A DNA stretch of 22,989 nucleotides, from assembly GCA_041583015.1 (NCBI GenBank), contig JBFHGR010000056.1, forward strand, positions 1-22,989, read 5' to 3'. The notes under the pieces were generated by a model. It made no database searches, was not told the origin of the DNA, and worked only from the letters and a program-made list of their open reading frames with translations. Positions 1 through 8,160 of the stretch are shown piece after piece; position 1 is the first letter of the stretch, and each line of letters starts with the position of its first letter. The position numbers were made by a program, and so were the translations under genes. This stretch comes from Parvicella sp041583015 (GTDB taxonomy: Bacteria; Bacteroidota; Bacteroidia; Flavobacteriales_D; Parvicellaceae).

Positions 1-300
1 CAGCAGAACGAGAACACCGCATGACATTGAGAAAGCCCCGAAGTTTCGGGAGCAAGAAATGTGACAAACTGAGCGACTTTAGGAGTGAACTTTAGCAAAT
101 CACTTATTTTTTATCCTTTGAATAAAGAACAATTAAAAAATGGGGGACTTGGTTTGGCGCATTTCTTTGCTGACTGCACGAATTGGAATACCATATTTCC
201 TAGTAAGCATTATTGATCATAACTAACATACTTATCCGTTCCATACTTTTTACGATGTTTTCGATTTTCTCTTTCTCTATGTTTTTTTAAACACTTTAAA
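1..300. other. Gene-free stretch with a hairpin and repeat-like sequence
   Basis: No convincing coding region is visible; the longest ATG frame at the left end (from 21) closes after about 25 codons. A compact hairpin occupies 37-50 (CCCGAA and TTCGGG arms). The sequence from about 35 to 180 has the feel of a dispersed intergenic repeat of flavobacterial genomes, but only one copy is in this window, so that is an impression. From 180 to 300 the DNA is AT-rich with no recognisable signal. Confidence 0.4.
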
Positions 301-331
301 CCCTCCGCTACCGCGCGAATCCTTTCGCGTG
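301..331 (+). repeat. REP-like palindromic repeat, copy A
   Basis: GC-rich element in AT-rich DNA, just downstream of the RAYT gene. The hairpin has arms at 312-319 (CGCGCGAA) and 324-331 (TTCGCGTG) with one G-T pair and a TCCT loop. It is preceded by CCCTCCGCTAC, which reads GTAG-CGGAGGG on the other strand; GTAG/GGAG is the tetranucleotide type known from REP elements, although here it lies on the 3' side of the hairpin in that orientation. Read in reverse complement it matches copy B at 28 of 31 positions. Confidence 0.8.
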
Positions 332-351
332 CGTTTGGGCAAACATAAGAC

Positions 352-906
352 TTACTTAACAACAATTACATCACCCAACTCTCCTTTCATTCCTGCATAA
401 TCCAATGCACTACTATACTTATAGTCTTCTGGATTGTTTACCAGACCTTCAACGACAGGATTCTGATGAATATAATTTATCTTCTCATCGATTACTTTAT
501 TAGACCAAAGTTCAATTGGTTTATTGTCATGTCTCCAAAATTGATACTGAGTGGTATTGGATGTTTTGGCTCCATGCTCTTTGAATTTATTTATTAAAAA
601 CTCTTTCCGACTTTCTTTTGGATTTTCTTCAATTGCTTTTATAACATTTCTACTCGTAAACCTTTTGAAATCTCCTAATATTTGCTCAGGGTTTTCGCTA
701 CCAATAGACCTAAAAACAAGGTGTACGTGATTTGTCATAATGCACCATGAGAAAATCTCCATTCCTTTCTTCTTTTGACAATATTCCAATGACTCGATAA
801 GTATATCCTTGTATTCTACTCTTGTAAAAACATCCAACCACTCCACAACAGCAAAACTTACAAAATAAACTCCTTCTGGATTATGGAACTTATAATTTCT
901 GCTCAT
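352..906 (-). CDS. REP-associated tyrosine transposase (RAYT, Y1_Tnp/TnpA-REP family)
   Basis: 184 aa, the usual size for the family. It carries the HUH nuclease signature NHVH (His60 and His62) in the context CIMTNHVHLVF, and the candidate catalytic tyrosine Tyr145 in NYIHQNPV. The FWRHDNKPIEL segment before it is also typical of the Bacteroidota members. All key residues are present and the frame is open, so the enzyme looks intact. Known RAYTs cut and join single-stranded DNA at REP hairpins and are usually single-copy genes flanked by inverted REPs. That is the arrangement here, with copies A (301-331) and B (987-1017) in opposite orientation on either side. ATG at 904-906 is the only sensible start. 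The Y1 family call is very safe; the RAYT subgroup assignment depends on the flanking repeats and motif style. Confidence 0.92.
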   Translation of the reverse strand: MSRNYKFHNPEGVYFVSFAVVEWLDVFTRVEYKDILIESLEYCQKKKGMEIFSWCIMTNHVHLVFRSIGSENPEQILGDFKRFTSRNVIKAIEENPKESRKEFLINKFKEHGAKTSNTTQYQFWRHDNKPIELWSNKVIDEKINYIHQNPVVEGLVNNPEDYKYSSALDYAGMKGELGDVIVVK

Positions 907-986
907 AATGCTAATTTATAGAAAAGAAGAGTTATTGCAAAATGTAATTTTTGGTTTAATTAAAATCTCTGCTGAAGTTGAGATTC

Positions 987-1017
987 CACGCGAAGGGATT
1001 CGCGCGGGAGCGGGGGG
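987..1017 (-). repeat. REP-like palindromic repeat, copy B
   Basis: Inverted relative to copy A. Hairpin arms are 987-994 (CACGCGAA) and 999-1006 (TTCGCGCG), with a GGGA loop and one A-C mismatch that matches the G-T pair of copy A. The GGGAGCGG block follows. It lies about 80 bp upstream of the RAYT start and about 50 bp downstream of the HEPN gene stop. A spurious frame that crosses it (908-1162) is not a gene. Confidence 0.8.
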
Positions 1018-1068
1018 TAGTAGTTTTGCCAATACCTCCTTTTCCTCTGAGAGTAATAATTCTTTTAT

Positions 1069-2085
1069 TCATAATTCATTTGTTTTTTCATCTGGAAATA
1101 GTAAGTTAAAAAAAAGTAATTCAAACTCTTTCTTAACTGATTCCGTTTGCTTTATTCTGTAAAACTTATCATACTCTTCATTTTCAAAAAGTTTTGTAAA
1201 CACCCTTCTCAGAATATTATCACATCCAACACTTATTTCATTAAGTTTTTTTATATCTGAAGTACTCGGAAAGTCACCATGAACGACTCTTGAACGAATA
1301 TTATAGGCTTTAGCGATACAATCATAAATTTGGCTTTTGTCTTTCTTATTCTCTCCAATAAACATGGCTGCTCTCTCCGAAAGTTTATGTTTCAATTCTG
1401 TAGTACCACTTGCAAACAAACTTTCAAGAGCGGAGCAATACTGCGTAATTCTCAATCCCAAATCTGGTAACCCCAGAGCTAAAGTCATGTAATAAGAGGC
1501 TAATGTCATCCTTGTATTATTTTCCTTCATACTTTCAGTAAACAACGAATCATCGTAAGAAACTGTTTTAGTATTACTACCTCTCTCAATAGCACGATTA
1601 AGTTCATCACGATTAAAACTAATTACGTCTTTTTTTCCACTTGCTAAAACATAAGTACTGTTCGTAAGTGTATTTGCATGATAAATTTTGGGAGCATATG
1701 GTCTTAAGACTTTTGAGTTTCTTAAAGAGTAAGGAAGTTCAATAAAGCCAAACTGAACATCAGCAGCATGCTCTTTAACATGCCACATGTTAAGTAAGAA
1801 AATTGTAACATACATTAATTCTTGAGAAACATGGCAATCAACATCAACCGTATTCAAATCACAAGACTTTATAGAATAAACAATAGCATCTGCGATGGAA
1901 GTTATTGCTCTATGTTCAATTTCACCAATAGCACTTCTAAATCCTTCGTCAGAAACTAAAGAATTAATTAATGCTTTATCATTTGTCAATTTCAATCCAA
2001 ATGGCAAATCCAATCCTTCTCCAAGTGGTTCTGAAATTTTAAGATTGTAAATAGGTGCAACAAATAAGGCTTTAAGACTTTTCAT
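1069..2085 (-). CDS. HEPN domain protein (Apea-like)
   Basis: About 338 aa from the ATG at 2083-2085; a TTG at 2107-2109 would add 8 residues but is less attractive. The C-terminal third has the Apea-like HEPN pattern: an ALESLF helix, a LKHKLSERAAMF helix, then YNIRSRVVHGD. The R-x4-H motif (residues 264-269 of the short form) is the HEPN ribonuclease-type signature. The N-terminal two thirds is an unassigned mixed alpha/beta region, also seen in other proteins with this HEPN class. HEPN proteins are often RNases in toxin-antitoxin, abortive infection or stress systems, but many Apea-like members have no known role. No antitoxin (MNT-like) gene is adjacent. The gene sits between REP copies B and C, next to a RAYT, which suggests accessory DNA. 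Function is inferred only at the domain level. Confidence 0.72.
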   Translation of the reverse strand: MKSLKALFVAPIYNLKISEPLGEGLDLPFGLKLTNDKALINSLVSDEGFRSAIGEIEHRAITSIADAIVYSIKSCDLNTVDVDCHVSQELMYVTIFLLNMWHVKEHAADVQFGFIELPYSLRNSKVLRPYAPKIYHANTLTNSTYVLASGKKDVISFNRDELNRAIERGSNTKTVSYDDSLFTESMKENNTRMTLASYYMTLALGLPDLGLRITQYCSALESLFASGTTELKHKLSERAAMFIGENKKDKSQIYDCIAKAYNIRSRVVHGDFPSTSDIKKLNEISVGCDNILRRVFTKLFENEEYDKFYRIKQTESVKKEFELLFFNLLFPDEKTNEL

Positions 2086-2141
2086 TTTCAAAGAATTAGT
2101 GTTTATCAAATATCATGAAAACTGTGGCTAACATTTACTTT

Positions 2142-2149
2142 CAAATATA
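2142..2149 (-). promoter_or_regulatory. Candidate -7 box for the HEPN gene
   Basis: Reads TATATTTG on the minus strand, a full match to the Bacteroidota -7 consensus TAnnTTTG, about 57 bp upstream of the ATG at 2085. No clear TTG stands at the expected -33 distance, so this is a partial match only. Confidence 0.3.
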
Positions 2150-2232
2150 ACTCAATTTATTTGATAATAATAACATTGTCCCTTCTCTTGATAAGATTTA
2201 AAAGATGGAACATTTACTATAATTCAGCATTC

Positions 2233-2256
2233 TACGCGAAGGGACTCACGCGGGAG
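2233..2256 (-). repeat. Degenerate REP-like repeat, copy C
   Basis: Matches copy B at 21 of 24 positions over the hairpin and GGGAG part (ACGCGAAGGGACTCACGCG), in the same orientation as B. The hairpin is weakened by the changes but CGCG...CGCG can still pair. The homology ends after GGGAG. It lies between the HEPN gene and the small membrane protein, about 20 bp past the stop of the latter. Confidence 0.65.
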
Positions 2257-2276
2257 GCAATGCTCATAGTACTGAC

Positions 2277-2732
2277 CTATAAGGAGTCAATAGGAACATT
2301 TATCATTCTGACTATATGCCAAGCCAGAAAACATAAACTACCACAATAAAACAAATAAAGAGCAGCCTTATAGGCTATCTCGGATTTTTTAACAAGGGGC
2401 TTTACAGCATCCGCTAAAGCTTTATTTAATACTTTTTCAAAAGTCGCTTTTTCAATCTCGTTAAGACGACCTCTTTCTGAAAAATAGGCGTAATTCTTCT
2501 TTAAAGTAATAATAAACTTGTTTACATAATATAACCCAGAAACTAACCCTATAGACCAAAGAAGAACGGCTCCAGCAAGTATAATATGATGGTTCTCTAA
2601 ATTAGAATTTGATGTTTGTTGAATTGCAAAAACAATCCCTGCCACGTTCAATGCCATGACATAATAAATGTATTTTATTTGAGCATTTCTTATTGTTTCC
2701 GAAATTTTATATTGTTGTTCTGCGTCTGTCAT
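2277..2732 (-). CDS. Small membrane protein of unknown function, three predicted helices
   Basis: 151 aa, not recognised. Hydrophobic segments lie at about residues 22-40 (IYYVMALNVAGIVFAI), 49-71 (HIILAGAVLLWSIGLVSGLYYV) and 122-142 (AALYLFYCGSLCFLAWHIV). A charged helical stretch (about 75-118, KKNYAYFSERGRLNEIEKATFEKVL) lies between helices 2 and 3 and is probably cytoplasmic or a coiled coil. There is no signal peptide. The ATG at 2730-2732 is the natural start. The gene is framed by REP copies C and D, so it may be cargo of the same accessory block as the HEPN gene. No function is assigned. Confidence 0.6.
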   Translation of the reverse strand: MTDAEQQYKISETIRNAQIKYIYYVMALNVAGIVFAIQQTSNSNLENHHIILAGAVLLWSIGLVSGLYYVNKFIITLKKNYAYFSERGRLNEIEKATFEKVLNKALADAVKPLVKKSEIAYKAALYLFYCGSLCFLAWHIVRMINVPIDSL

Positions 2733-2800
2733 ATAATTTAAATCATCAATATTTAATCTTAGTACAAATAACCAACCTGTCCAATTTCCAACTCCTCTAA

Positions 2801-2856
2801 CCCTCCGCTCCCTCTCGAAACGAAGTTCGACAAAGTCAATCCTTTCGCGTGTGTTT
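2801..2856 (+). repeat. REP-like repeat, copy D, with a changed left arm
   Basis: Same orientation as copy A. The left flank (2801-2812) matches A at 11 of 12 positions and the right part (2838-2856, AATCCTTTCGCGTG...) at 18 of 19. Between them, 25 nt (2813-2837) replace the 5-nt GCGCG of copy A. The replaced stretch forms its own short hairpin (TCGAA at 2815-2819, TTCGA at 2826-2830). It lies between the start of the membrane protein gene and the end of the lamin-tail gene. Confidence 0.68.
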
Positions 2857-2887
2857 CAAATTAAACCACACTCAAGAAATAAACCTT

Positions 2888-5491
2888 TTAAAACCTTCCA
2901 CCCAACACCGTACTTTTCTTCACAGAAGAAACATTACCATCAAGATCAAAGATTTCGAAGTAGATGATGTAAACACCGATTGGTGCTTTTTCTCTATTGT
3001 TGTTGGTGCCATCCCAAGTGATAACGCCATCTGGAGAAAGCAATTCGCTTTGGAGCAAGTGTTTTACAAGGCGTCCTTGTCTGTCAAAAATGGTGATATT
3101 GCCCACGTAACCTGGACCATCTAAAGCATAAGTAATGTTTAAGACATCTTCATAGCCATCATTGTCTGGCGAGAAAACTTCTGGACTTGTGCTTATCATA
3201 TCATCTGAGATGACATTAGGATAATACTGTGAGTTTTCTTTACCAGGCGTAGCCCATCCTACATTTTCTGCTCCTGAATGCCAATTAGTATTATCTTGTG
3301 CAGAGCGATTGTAATCTATTCTTTCCAAAGAGACTCCATCATCATCTTTTATTAATGGATAATGTAAATCACTGTCATAACTAAAATAATCACTGGTACT
3401 AGAGTCTGGCAACGCCAAAATAACTGTAGCAGAATCATCATTGTAAGAAGGCAAGGAAGACAAGTAAACAAAAGAACCTGGCACAGCGTTTAAGTAATTC
3501 AGTTTTATATCTGCAGTGTCTTTTGTAATTACTGCAAAATCTCCTGGATTCAATAATTTATGGGTTGTGATCTTTTTAAAATTATCAATTTGACCATCAT
3601 CAAAATTGGCCAAGAAAAAACCAAATAAATCAATGTACTTCTCAGAATTATTGTACACCTCAACAAAATCAGAACCTCCTGTAAATGGATTAAACAAGAC
3701 CTCATTGATGATTACATCTCCTACTTGTGCGCTGGCTGGTAACACAACTTCTGTGGTTGCATTGTTCACTGTATTTCCCGAACAGTCTGCTACACCGTTT
3801 ATGGTAATGGTATAAATCACTCCTGTATCCAATGCTGGCGTAGGATAAAGTGTAACACAAGACAAATCTGAAGAAATGGTATAAAAACCAATATTCAAGC
3901 CATTGCTAATGCTAAAATAAGATACAGAAAACCCTACTGTATCTATACTTTCGCTAAAACACAATTCAATTTCTGCAGCAGCATGTACAATTGTACTAAT
4001 CAAAGCAGGTGTAGTTACGTCTGGTGTAATGTCATAAACAGAGTTTTGAGTCCCTGGTGTTCCTCCATTGGGATCATTGGACGCAATCCAATTGCTAGCA
4101 CTAGCACAAGGTAAAGTTGGGTTGATCAATTCTAATGAATACCCCCCATCATCTTTTACTGGGTCCTGATACCAATCATCAGTATAACTAACCTGATCTA
4201 TTAAGGTGCTATTGTCATCGTACAAATACAAATCATCTGCTGCATTGTTTAACCCAGGCAAAGAAGTTGTAAAAATGACATTGGGAAACATGGAGAAACT
4301 TGCGGTAAAATTATCATCTGCAATGGCAACTACTTCTCCAGGCATCAATAAATAAGAAGAAAAATACCCAGGTGTTCCTCCATCAGAGATAGACCAATTT
4401 TGAAGATCAAAAATTTTGTTACTTACATTTATTACCTCAATATACTCTTCACTTGGCAGTCCAATTTGCGGAGAAGGATCTGCAAAAATTTCATTGATTA
4501 ACACATCACCTGCAACCGCTGGGACAGGCACAAAATATAAGAAATCATGAGTAGAGGTTATCATGGTATTGGCTGCTGCATCTTCCACATTTGAGACAGT
4601 CAATTGATTTGTCACACCTTGTGCAAAGGCAGTTGTAAAAGACAGTTCTACCAAAGCAGGATTACCGCCATTTACTGTTGCTGAACTTGGACTACCGATG
4701 GAATTGTTGGCAACATAATTACTTGCTACTTGTGCTGTTGTAGCATCTACTGCTTCGTCAAAAAGCACTTCTAAAGTGGTGCTTGAAGTTACAGTGACAC
4801 TTGTCACACTTGGAGCGGTTACATCAACAAAAGGAGTTCCAGTAATTGAAATATCATCATATTGAAAAGCCAAACTATTAGAGGTGGTATACTTACTCCA
4901 AAACCCAAACACATTCCCACTACTAAATGTCAAATCATTTACAGTAGCTTCTGTGACAAAAGTAGTCCCTCCTGAAGCATCAGATGCTATGGTCCAATCT
5001 CCACTACCAGATCTTGTTACTCTAATACGTGCCTGTGGTGATAACCCATAAGTATTTGCCGAACCAGACACAATAAGCGTACTTGATGTACCACTTTGTC
5101 TGTATAAGTTAATGCGATCACTAGTACCAGACTCACCAATTTTAATATAATAACCATCTAACGAAGACTTTAAATCTGCACTGTTTGACATTAAGTAAAC
5201 TTTACAAGTATTACTTGCACTTGGATCAAAATCCATACTCAAATAAAACTCCCAACTTATGGTTTGGCTAAAGTCTAAACTTCCAAAATTTGTGCTTAAA
5301 TATGCGGTATCACTAATAGCAGGACCATTAGTTTGCAGGACATTTGAACCATTCACTATATATTTAGCGACATCACCACTCCAAACCGGATTAACAGTAA
5401 AATCGCCATCTGAGAAGTCATCTGAAATCTGTGCAGAGATGTTAAAAAATACAAAGAATGAGAGCAGGATATATAAAAAACGTAGTTTCAC
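2888..5491 (-). CDS. Secreted lamin-tail-domain protein with FlgD/gliding-type C-terminal domain
   Basis: 867 aa with a clean signal peptide (residues 1-20, ending NISAQ). Domains in order: a laminin-G/jelly-roll-like N-terminal region (about 22-220); an Ig-like domain of the SbsA/SwmB type (about 225-315); a lamin-tail domain starting GDVLINEIFADP (about 328-460); a second Ig-like domain (about 488-585); a second lamin-tail domain starting GDVIINEVLF (about 591-740); and a C-terminal domain (about 765-867) with FSPDNDGYEDVL, IFDRQGRLVK, WDG and PIGVY motifs. The last resembles FlgD-Ig and gliding-associated C-terminal domains used by T9SS clients, so the protein is probably exported and surface-attached or released; its target is unknown. 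The start codon is GTG (5489-5491), chosen because it gives the complete signal peptide. Divergent from the DUF5686 gene. Confidence 0.85.
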   Translation of the reverse strand: MKLRFLYILLSFFVFFNISAQISDDFSDGDFTVNPVWSGDVAKYIVNGSNVLQTNGPAISDTAYLSTNFGSLDFSQTISWEFYLSMDFDPSASNTCKVYLMSNSADLKSSLDGYYIKIGESGTSDRINLYRQSGTSSTLIVSGSANTYGLSPQARIRVTRSGSGDWTIASDASGGTTFVTEATVNDLTFSSGNVFGFWSKYTTSNSLAFQYDDISITGTPFVDVTAPSVTSVTVTSSTTLEVLFDEAVDATTAQVASNYVANNSIGSPSSATVNGGNPALVELSFTTAFAQGVTNQLTVSNVEDAAANTMITSTHDFLYFVPVPAVAGDVLINEIFADPSPQIGLPSEEYIEVINVSNKIFDLQNWSISDGGTPGYFSSYLLMPGEVVAIADDNFTASFSMFPNVIFTTSLPGLNNAADDLYLYDDNSTLIDQVSYTDDWYQDPVKDDGGYSLELINPTLPCASASNWIASNDPNGGTPGTQNSVYDITPDVTTPALISTIVHAAAEIELCFSESIDTVGFSVSYFSISNGLNIGFYTISSDLSCVTLYPTPALDTGVIYTITINGVADCSGNTVNNATTEVVLPASAQVGDVIINEVLFNPFTGGSDFVEVYNNSEKYIDLFGFFLANFDDGQIDNFKKITTHKLLNPGDFAVITKDTADIKLNYLNAVPGSFVYLSSLPSYNDDSATVILALPDSSTSDYFSYDSDLHYPLIKDDDGVSLERIDYNRSAQDNTNWHSGAENVGWATPGKENSQYYPNVISDDMISTSPEVFSPDNDGYEDVLNITYALDGPGYVGNITIFDRQGRLVKHLLQSELLSPDGVITWDGTNNNREKAPIGVYIIYFEIFDLDGNVSSVKKSTVLGGRF

Positions 5492-5518
5492 GTGCTTATT
5501 TAATTTGAATTAGGAATA

Positions 5519-5545
5519 TAAATGTAGTACAATTGTCTCTAACAA
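5519..5545 (-). promoter_or_regulatory. Candidate promoter of the lamin-tail gene
   Basis: On the minus strand it reads TTG (5543-5545), 16 bp, TACATTTA (5519-5526), a 7 of 8 match to TAnnTTTG. It would give a leader of roughly 20 nt before the GTG start. The spacer is slightly short, so this is tentative. Confidence 0.35.
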
Positions 5546-5620
5546 TCGTAAAGTTAGCGATAAATTTATGTAACTATTCCTTAATTCAATCGTCTTAAAT
5601 ACAAACCAAAAGAATTATCA

Positions 5621-8155
5621 TTGAAAATCATTTTCTTTATTCTATTCGTGGTAATTAACCTCAATTGCTTTGCAGGCATCTTCAAAGGAGTAGTTTTGGA
5701 TGAGCAGCGCAATCCAATTCCCTTTGCCAGTGTGTATGTGAAAAATTCTACCATTGGCACCTCAACAAACCTGAAAGGAGAGTTTAAAATTGATTTAGCA
5801 AAAGGCGTATATGATATTGTTTTCAGTTTTGTAGGATATAAAACTCTGGAGCAACAAGTTGAGATTTCAAGTTCATCCATAACAGAAGTGAGTATCACCC
5901 TTAAAGAAGAGCCTAGTTCGCTAGGTACACTAGAGGTATATTCAGACAAAAAAGTTAGGGCCAAAGAAATCATGTCTGAAGTAAGAAAGAAAAGATCGGA
6001 CTACAACAGAGCAATAGACTATTATGTTTGTGACACTTACCTAAAGACATCCATAGATAAAAAAGTTAAACTAGATGAAGACAGCATTCCTGCGGAAACG
6101 AAAGATTTGAGTTACGCTGCAGACATCAATCAGTTTTTCAAACAAGAAAATCTAAACTTGATAGAGTCTGTTTCTAAAACATATCATAAAGCTCCGAACA
6201 AGTATCGCGAAGATTTTATAGGCTTCAATGATTATTCTGAAGCAAAAGGAAGAACTGGCGAATCTATTTCTATTGGTATTTCATATGGAGAAGACGACAT
6301 AGCAGAAGTGGTTCAGGCTACCAGTAATCCCAATATCATCTACAACGATGTGCTAAGTTGTGATTTTAACTTCTACGACAATCAAATAGTCTTTCCAGAG
6401 TTGACCATCCAACCATTATTATCTCCTTTGTCAGAGACAAGCGGCTTGACTTATCAGTTTAATTTGGAAGGATCCTTTTACGAAGACTCTGTATTGATTT
6501 ATAAAATACGAGTGGAGCCAATTTTTGTAACAGACGCAGCCTTTAACGGTGTAATTTATGTGGAAGATAGCACTTGGATGGTCAGAACACTGGATTTATC
6601 TATCAATTCGCAAGCCATGCATTTCTGCAAAGAGTTTCACATCATACAGAATTACAAAAAGTTGGAAAACAACATCGTTCTACCAGTAAGAAGAGACCTC
6701 AAGTACGTCATCAAAGACGGGAGCAGTTATATTTTAGGAAATACAAGAGTAGAACACCGAAATTACATTGTAAACCAGCCAGAAGCAGAAACCAAATGGA
6801 ACAATGAAGTAAAATCCTTTGCACCAGACGCTTATGAAAAACCCGCCACATTTTGGGCAGAGAACAGGTTATTACAGTTAGAAGAAAAAGAGTTGAAATT
6901 TATCCACGTGTGTGATAGTTTAACCGACTATTTTTCCAGCGAAGAATATTTGACCCAAACTGATAGTTCATTTAATAAGTTAAGTGTTTGGACACCTTTC
7001 ATAGGTTTTGGAAGAAGAAACAGTTTTAAAAGGACAGAGTGGTATATCAGTGGTTTAATAGAACAAGTAAATCCTTTTGGGATTGGGGGATATAGACATA
7101 AACTCCCAGCAAGATTTCAAAAAGAGTTTAAAAACAATTACAAACTAGAAACAGACGGGCATGTAGATTACGGTTTTAGAAACAATGATGTAAAAGGCAA
7201 AATAGGTGTGGGACTGACTTATGTTCCCAAAAAGTTTGTGCGAACATTTATAAGAGCGGGAGATTACTATGACCAAATCAACAACTACGCTTCATTATCT
7301 CAAGTTTTTAGTGGAAGTAATTATGTGCGTAATGTCAATTTTAGTATAGCGCAAAGAATGGAAGTGATCAATGGTTTATTTGCAGAACTGACGTTGAACT
7401 TTTCCGATCAAAGACCCTTGACCAATGTCATTCCATCCAATTGGTCGCAAGCCCTATTTGGCGACCTCAACGAGGCTGTAGAATTTGAAAGATACATCAA
7501 AAGCGAGGTAATGCTCGAGATGAAGTATCGCATCAAGCAGAAATACATGTACAAGGAAAATAAGAAGGTAATTTTGGCAAGCAACCACCCAGTACTTACT
7601 GCAAAATATAAAAAAGGCATTCCTGGTTTATTGGACAGTGAAGTAAATTATGATTTTCTAGAACTAGGCGCTTCACACGAATGGAAACTGAAAAGGTTTG
7701 GACTTTCCTCATGGAAAGTGATGTATGGCACCTATCTCAACAAGGAGAACTTGAGAGTTTTGGAACATAAATATTTTAGAGGATCAGATCAATTGATTTT
7801 TTCAAATCCGACTTCTTCATTTCAATTATTAGGACCAACACTTTCTACCGCCAATGATTACTTTCAAGCCAATTATATGCACCACTTTGAGGGCAGCATC
7901 ATGAATAAGATACCACTAGTGAACAGGTTAAAATTACAATTAGCCGGAGGAGCAGGCATCTTGCTGATTGAAGATGACAATTTCAGGCATGCGGAGGTTT
8001 TTGTAGGTTTGGAAAGGGCGTTCAAAATTTGGCAAGAAATGGTGAGATTTGGTATTTACGGAGTCACAGCCGATGACACTATCAACTCTGCCAACTTCAC
8101 ATTAAAAGTGGGAATGGCTTTCTATAGTCCTTTTACAAGAAAGTGGGATTACTAA
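5621..8155 (+). CDS. DUF5686 family outer-membrane protein with CarboxypepD_reg-like domain
   Basis: 844 aa. A signal peptide (residues 1-18, KIIFFILFVVINLNCFA) is followed by a CarboxypepD_reg-like beta-sandwich (about 20-105: GVVLDEQRNPIPFASVYV, TNLKGEFKIDL, SFVGYKTL). This is the plug-side module common in TonB-dependent and related Bacteroidota outer-membrane proteins. The rest fits the DUF5686 family, whose C-terminal part is rich in amphipathic beta strands and ends in an aromatic-rich strand (AFYSPFTRKWDY), as expected of an outer-membrane barrel. Role unknown; related proteins are common near surface and polysaccharide genes. The start is a TTG: there is no in-frame ATG between the upstream stop at 5582 and codon 1, and later ATGs would remove the signal peptide. 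Its stop is only 5 bp from the convergent SpoIIE gene. Confidence 0.82.
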   Translation: MKIIFFILFVVINLNCFAGIFKGVVLDEQRNPIPFASVYVKNSTIGTSTNLKGEFKIDLAKGVYDIVFSFVGYKTLEQQVEISSSSITEVSITLKEEPSSLGTLEVYSDKKVRAKEIMSEVRKKRSDYNRAIDYYVCDTYLKTSIDKKVKLDEDSIPAETKDLSYAADINQFFKQENLNLIESVSKTYHKAPNKYREDFIGFNDYSEAKGRTGESISIGISYGEDDIAEVVQATSNPNIIYNDVLSCDFNFYDNQIVFPELTIQPLLSPLSETSGLTYQFNLEGSFYEDSVLIYKIRVEPIFVTDAAFNGVIYVEDSTWMVRTLDLSINSQAMHFCKEFHIIQNYKKLENNIVLPVRRDLKYVIKDGSSYILGNTRVEHRNYIVNQPEAETKWNNEVKSFAPDAYEKPATFWAENRLLQLEEKELKFIHVCDSLTDYFSSEEYLTQTDSSFNKLSVWTPFIGFGRRNSFKRTEWYISGLIEQVNPFGIGGYRHKLPARFQKEFKNNYKLETDGHVDYGFRNNDVKGKIGVGLTYVPKKFVRTFIRAGDYYDQINNYASLSQVFSGSNYVRNVNFSIAQRMEVINGLFAELTLNFSDQRPLTNVIPSNWSQALFGDLNEAVEFERYIKSEVMLEMKYRIKQKYMYKENKKVILASNHPVLTAKYKKGIPGLLDSEVNYDFLELGASHEWKLKRFGLSSWKVMYGTYLNKENLRVLEHKYFRGSDQLIFSNPTSSFQLLGPTLSTANDYFQANYMHHFEGSIMNKIPLVNRLKLQLAGGAGILLIEDDNFRHAEVFVGLERAFKIWQEMVRFGIYGVTADDTINSANFTLKVGMAFYSPFTRKWDY

Positions 8156-8160
8156 TAGGG

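Noticed and set aside
908..1162. 84-aa plus-strand frame upstream of the RAYT gene
   Set aside because: It translates REP copy B and the antisense of the HEPN gene end; no protein-like pattern.
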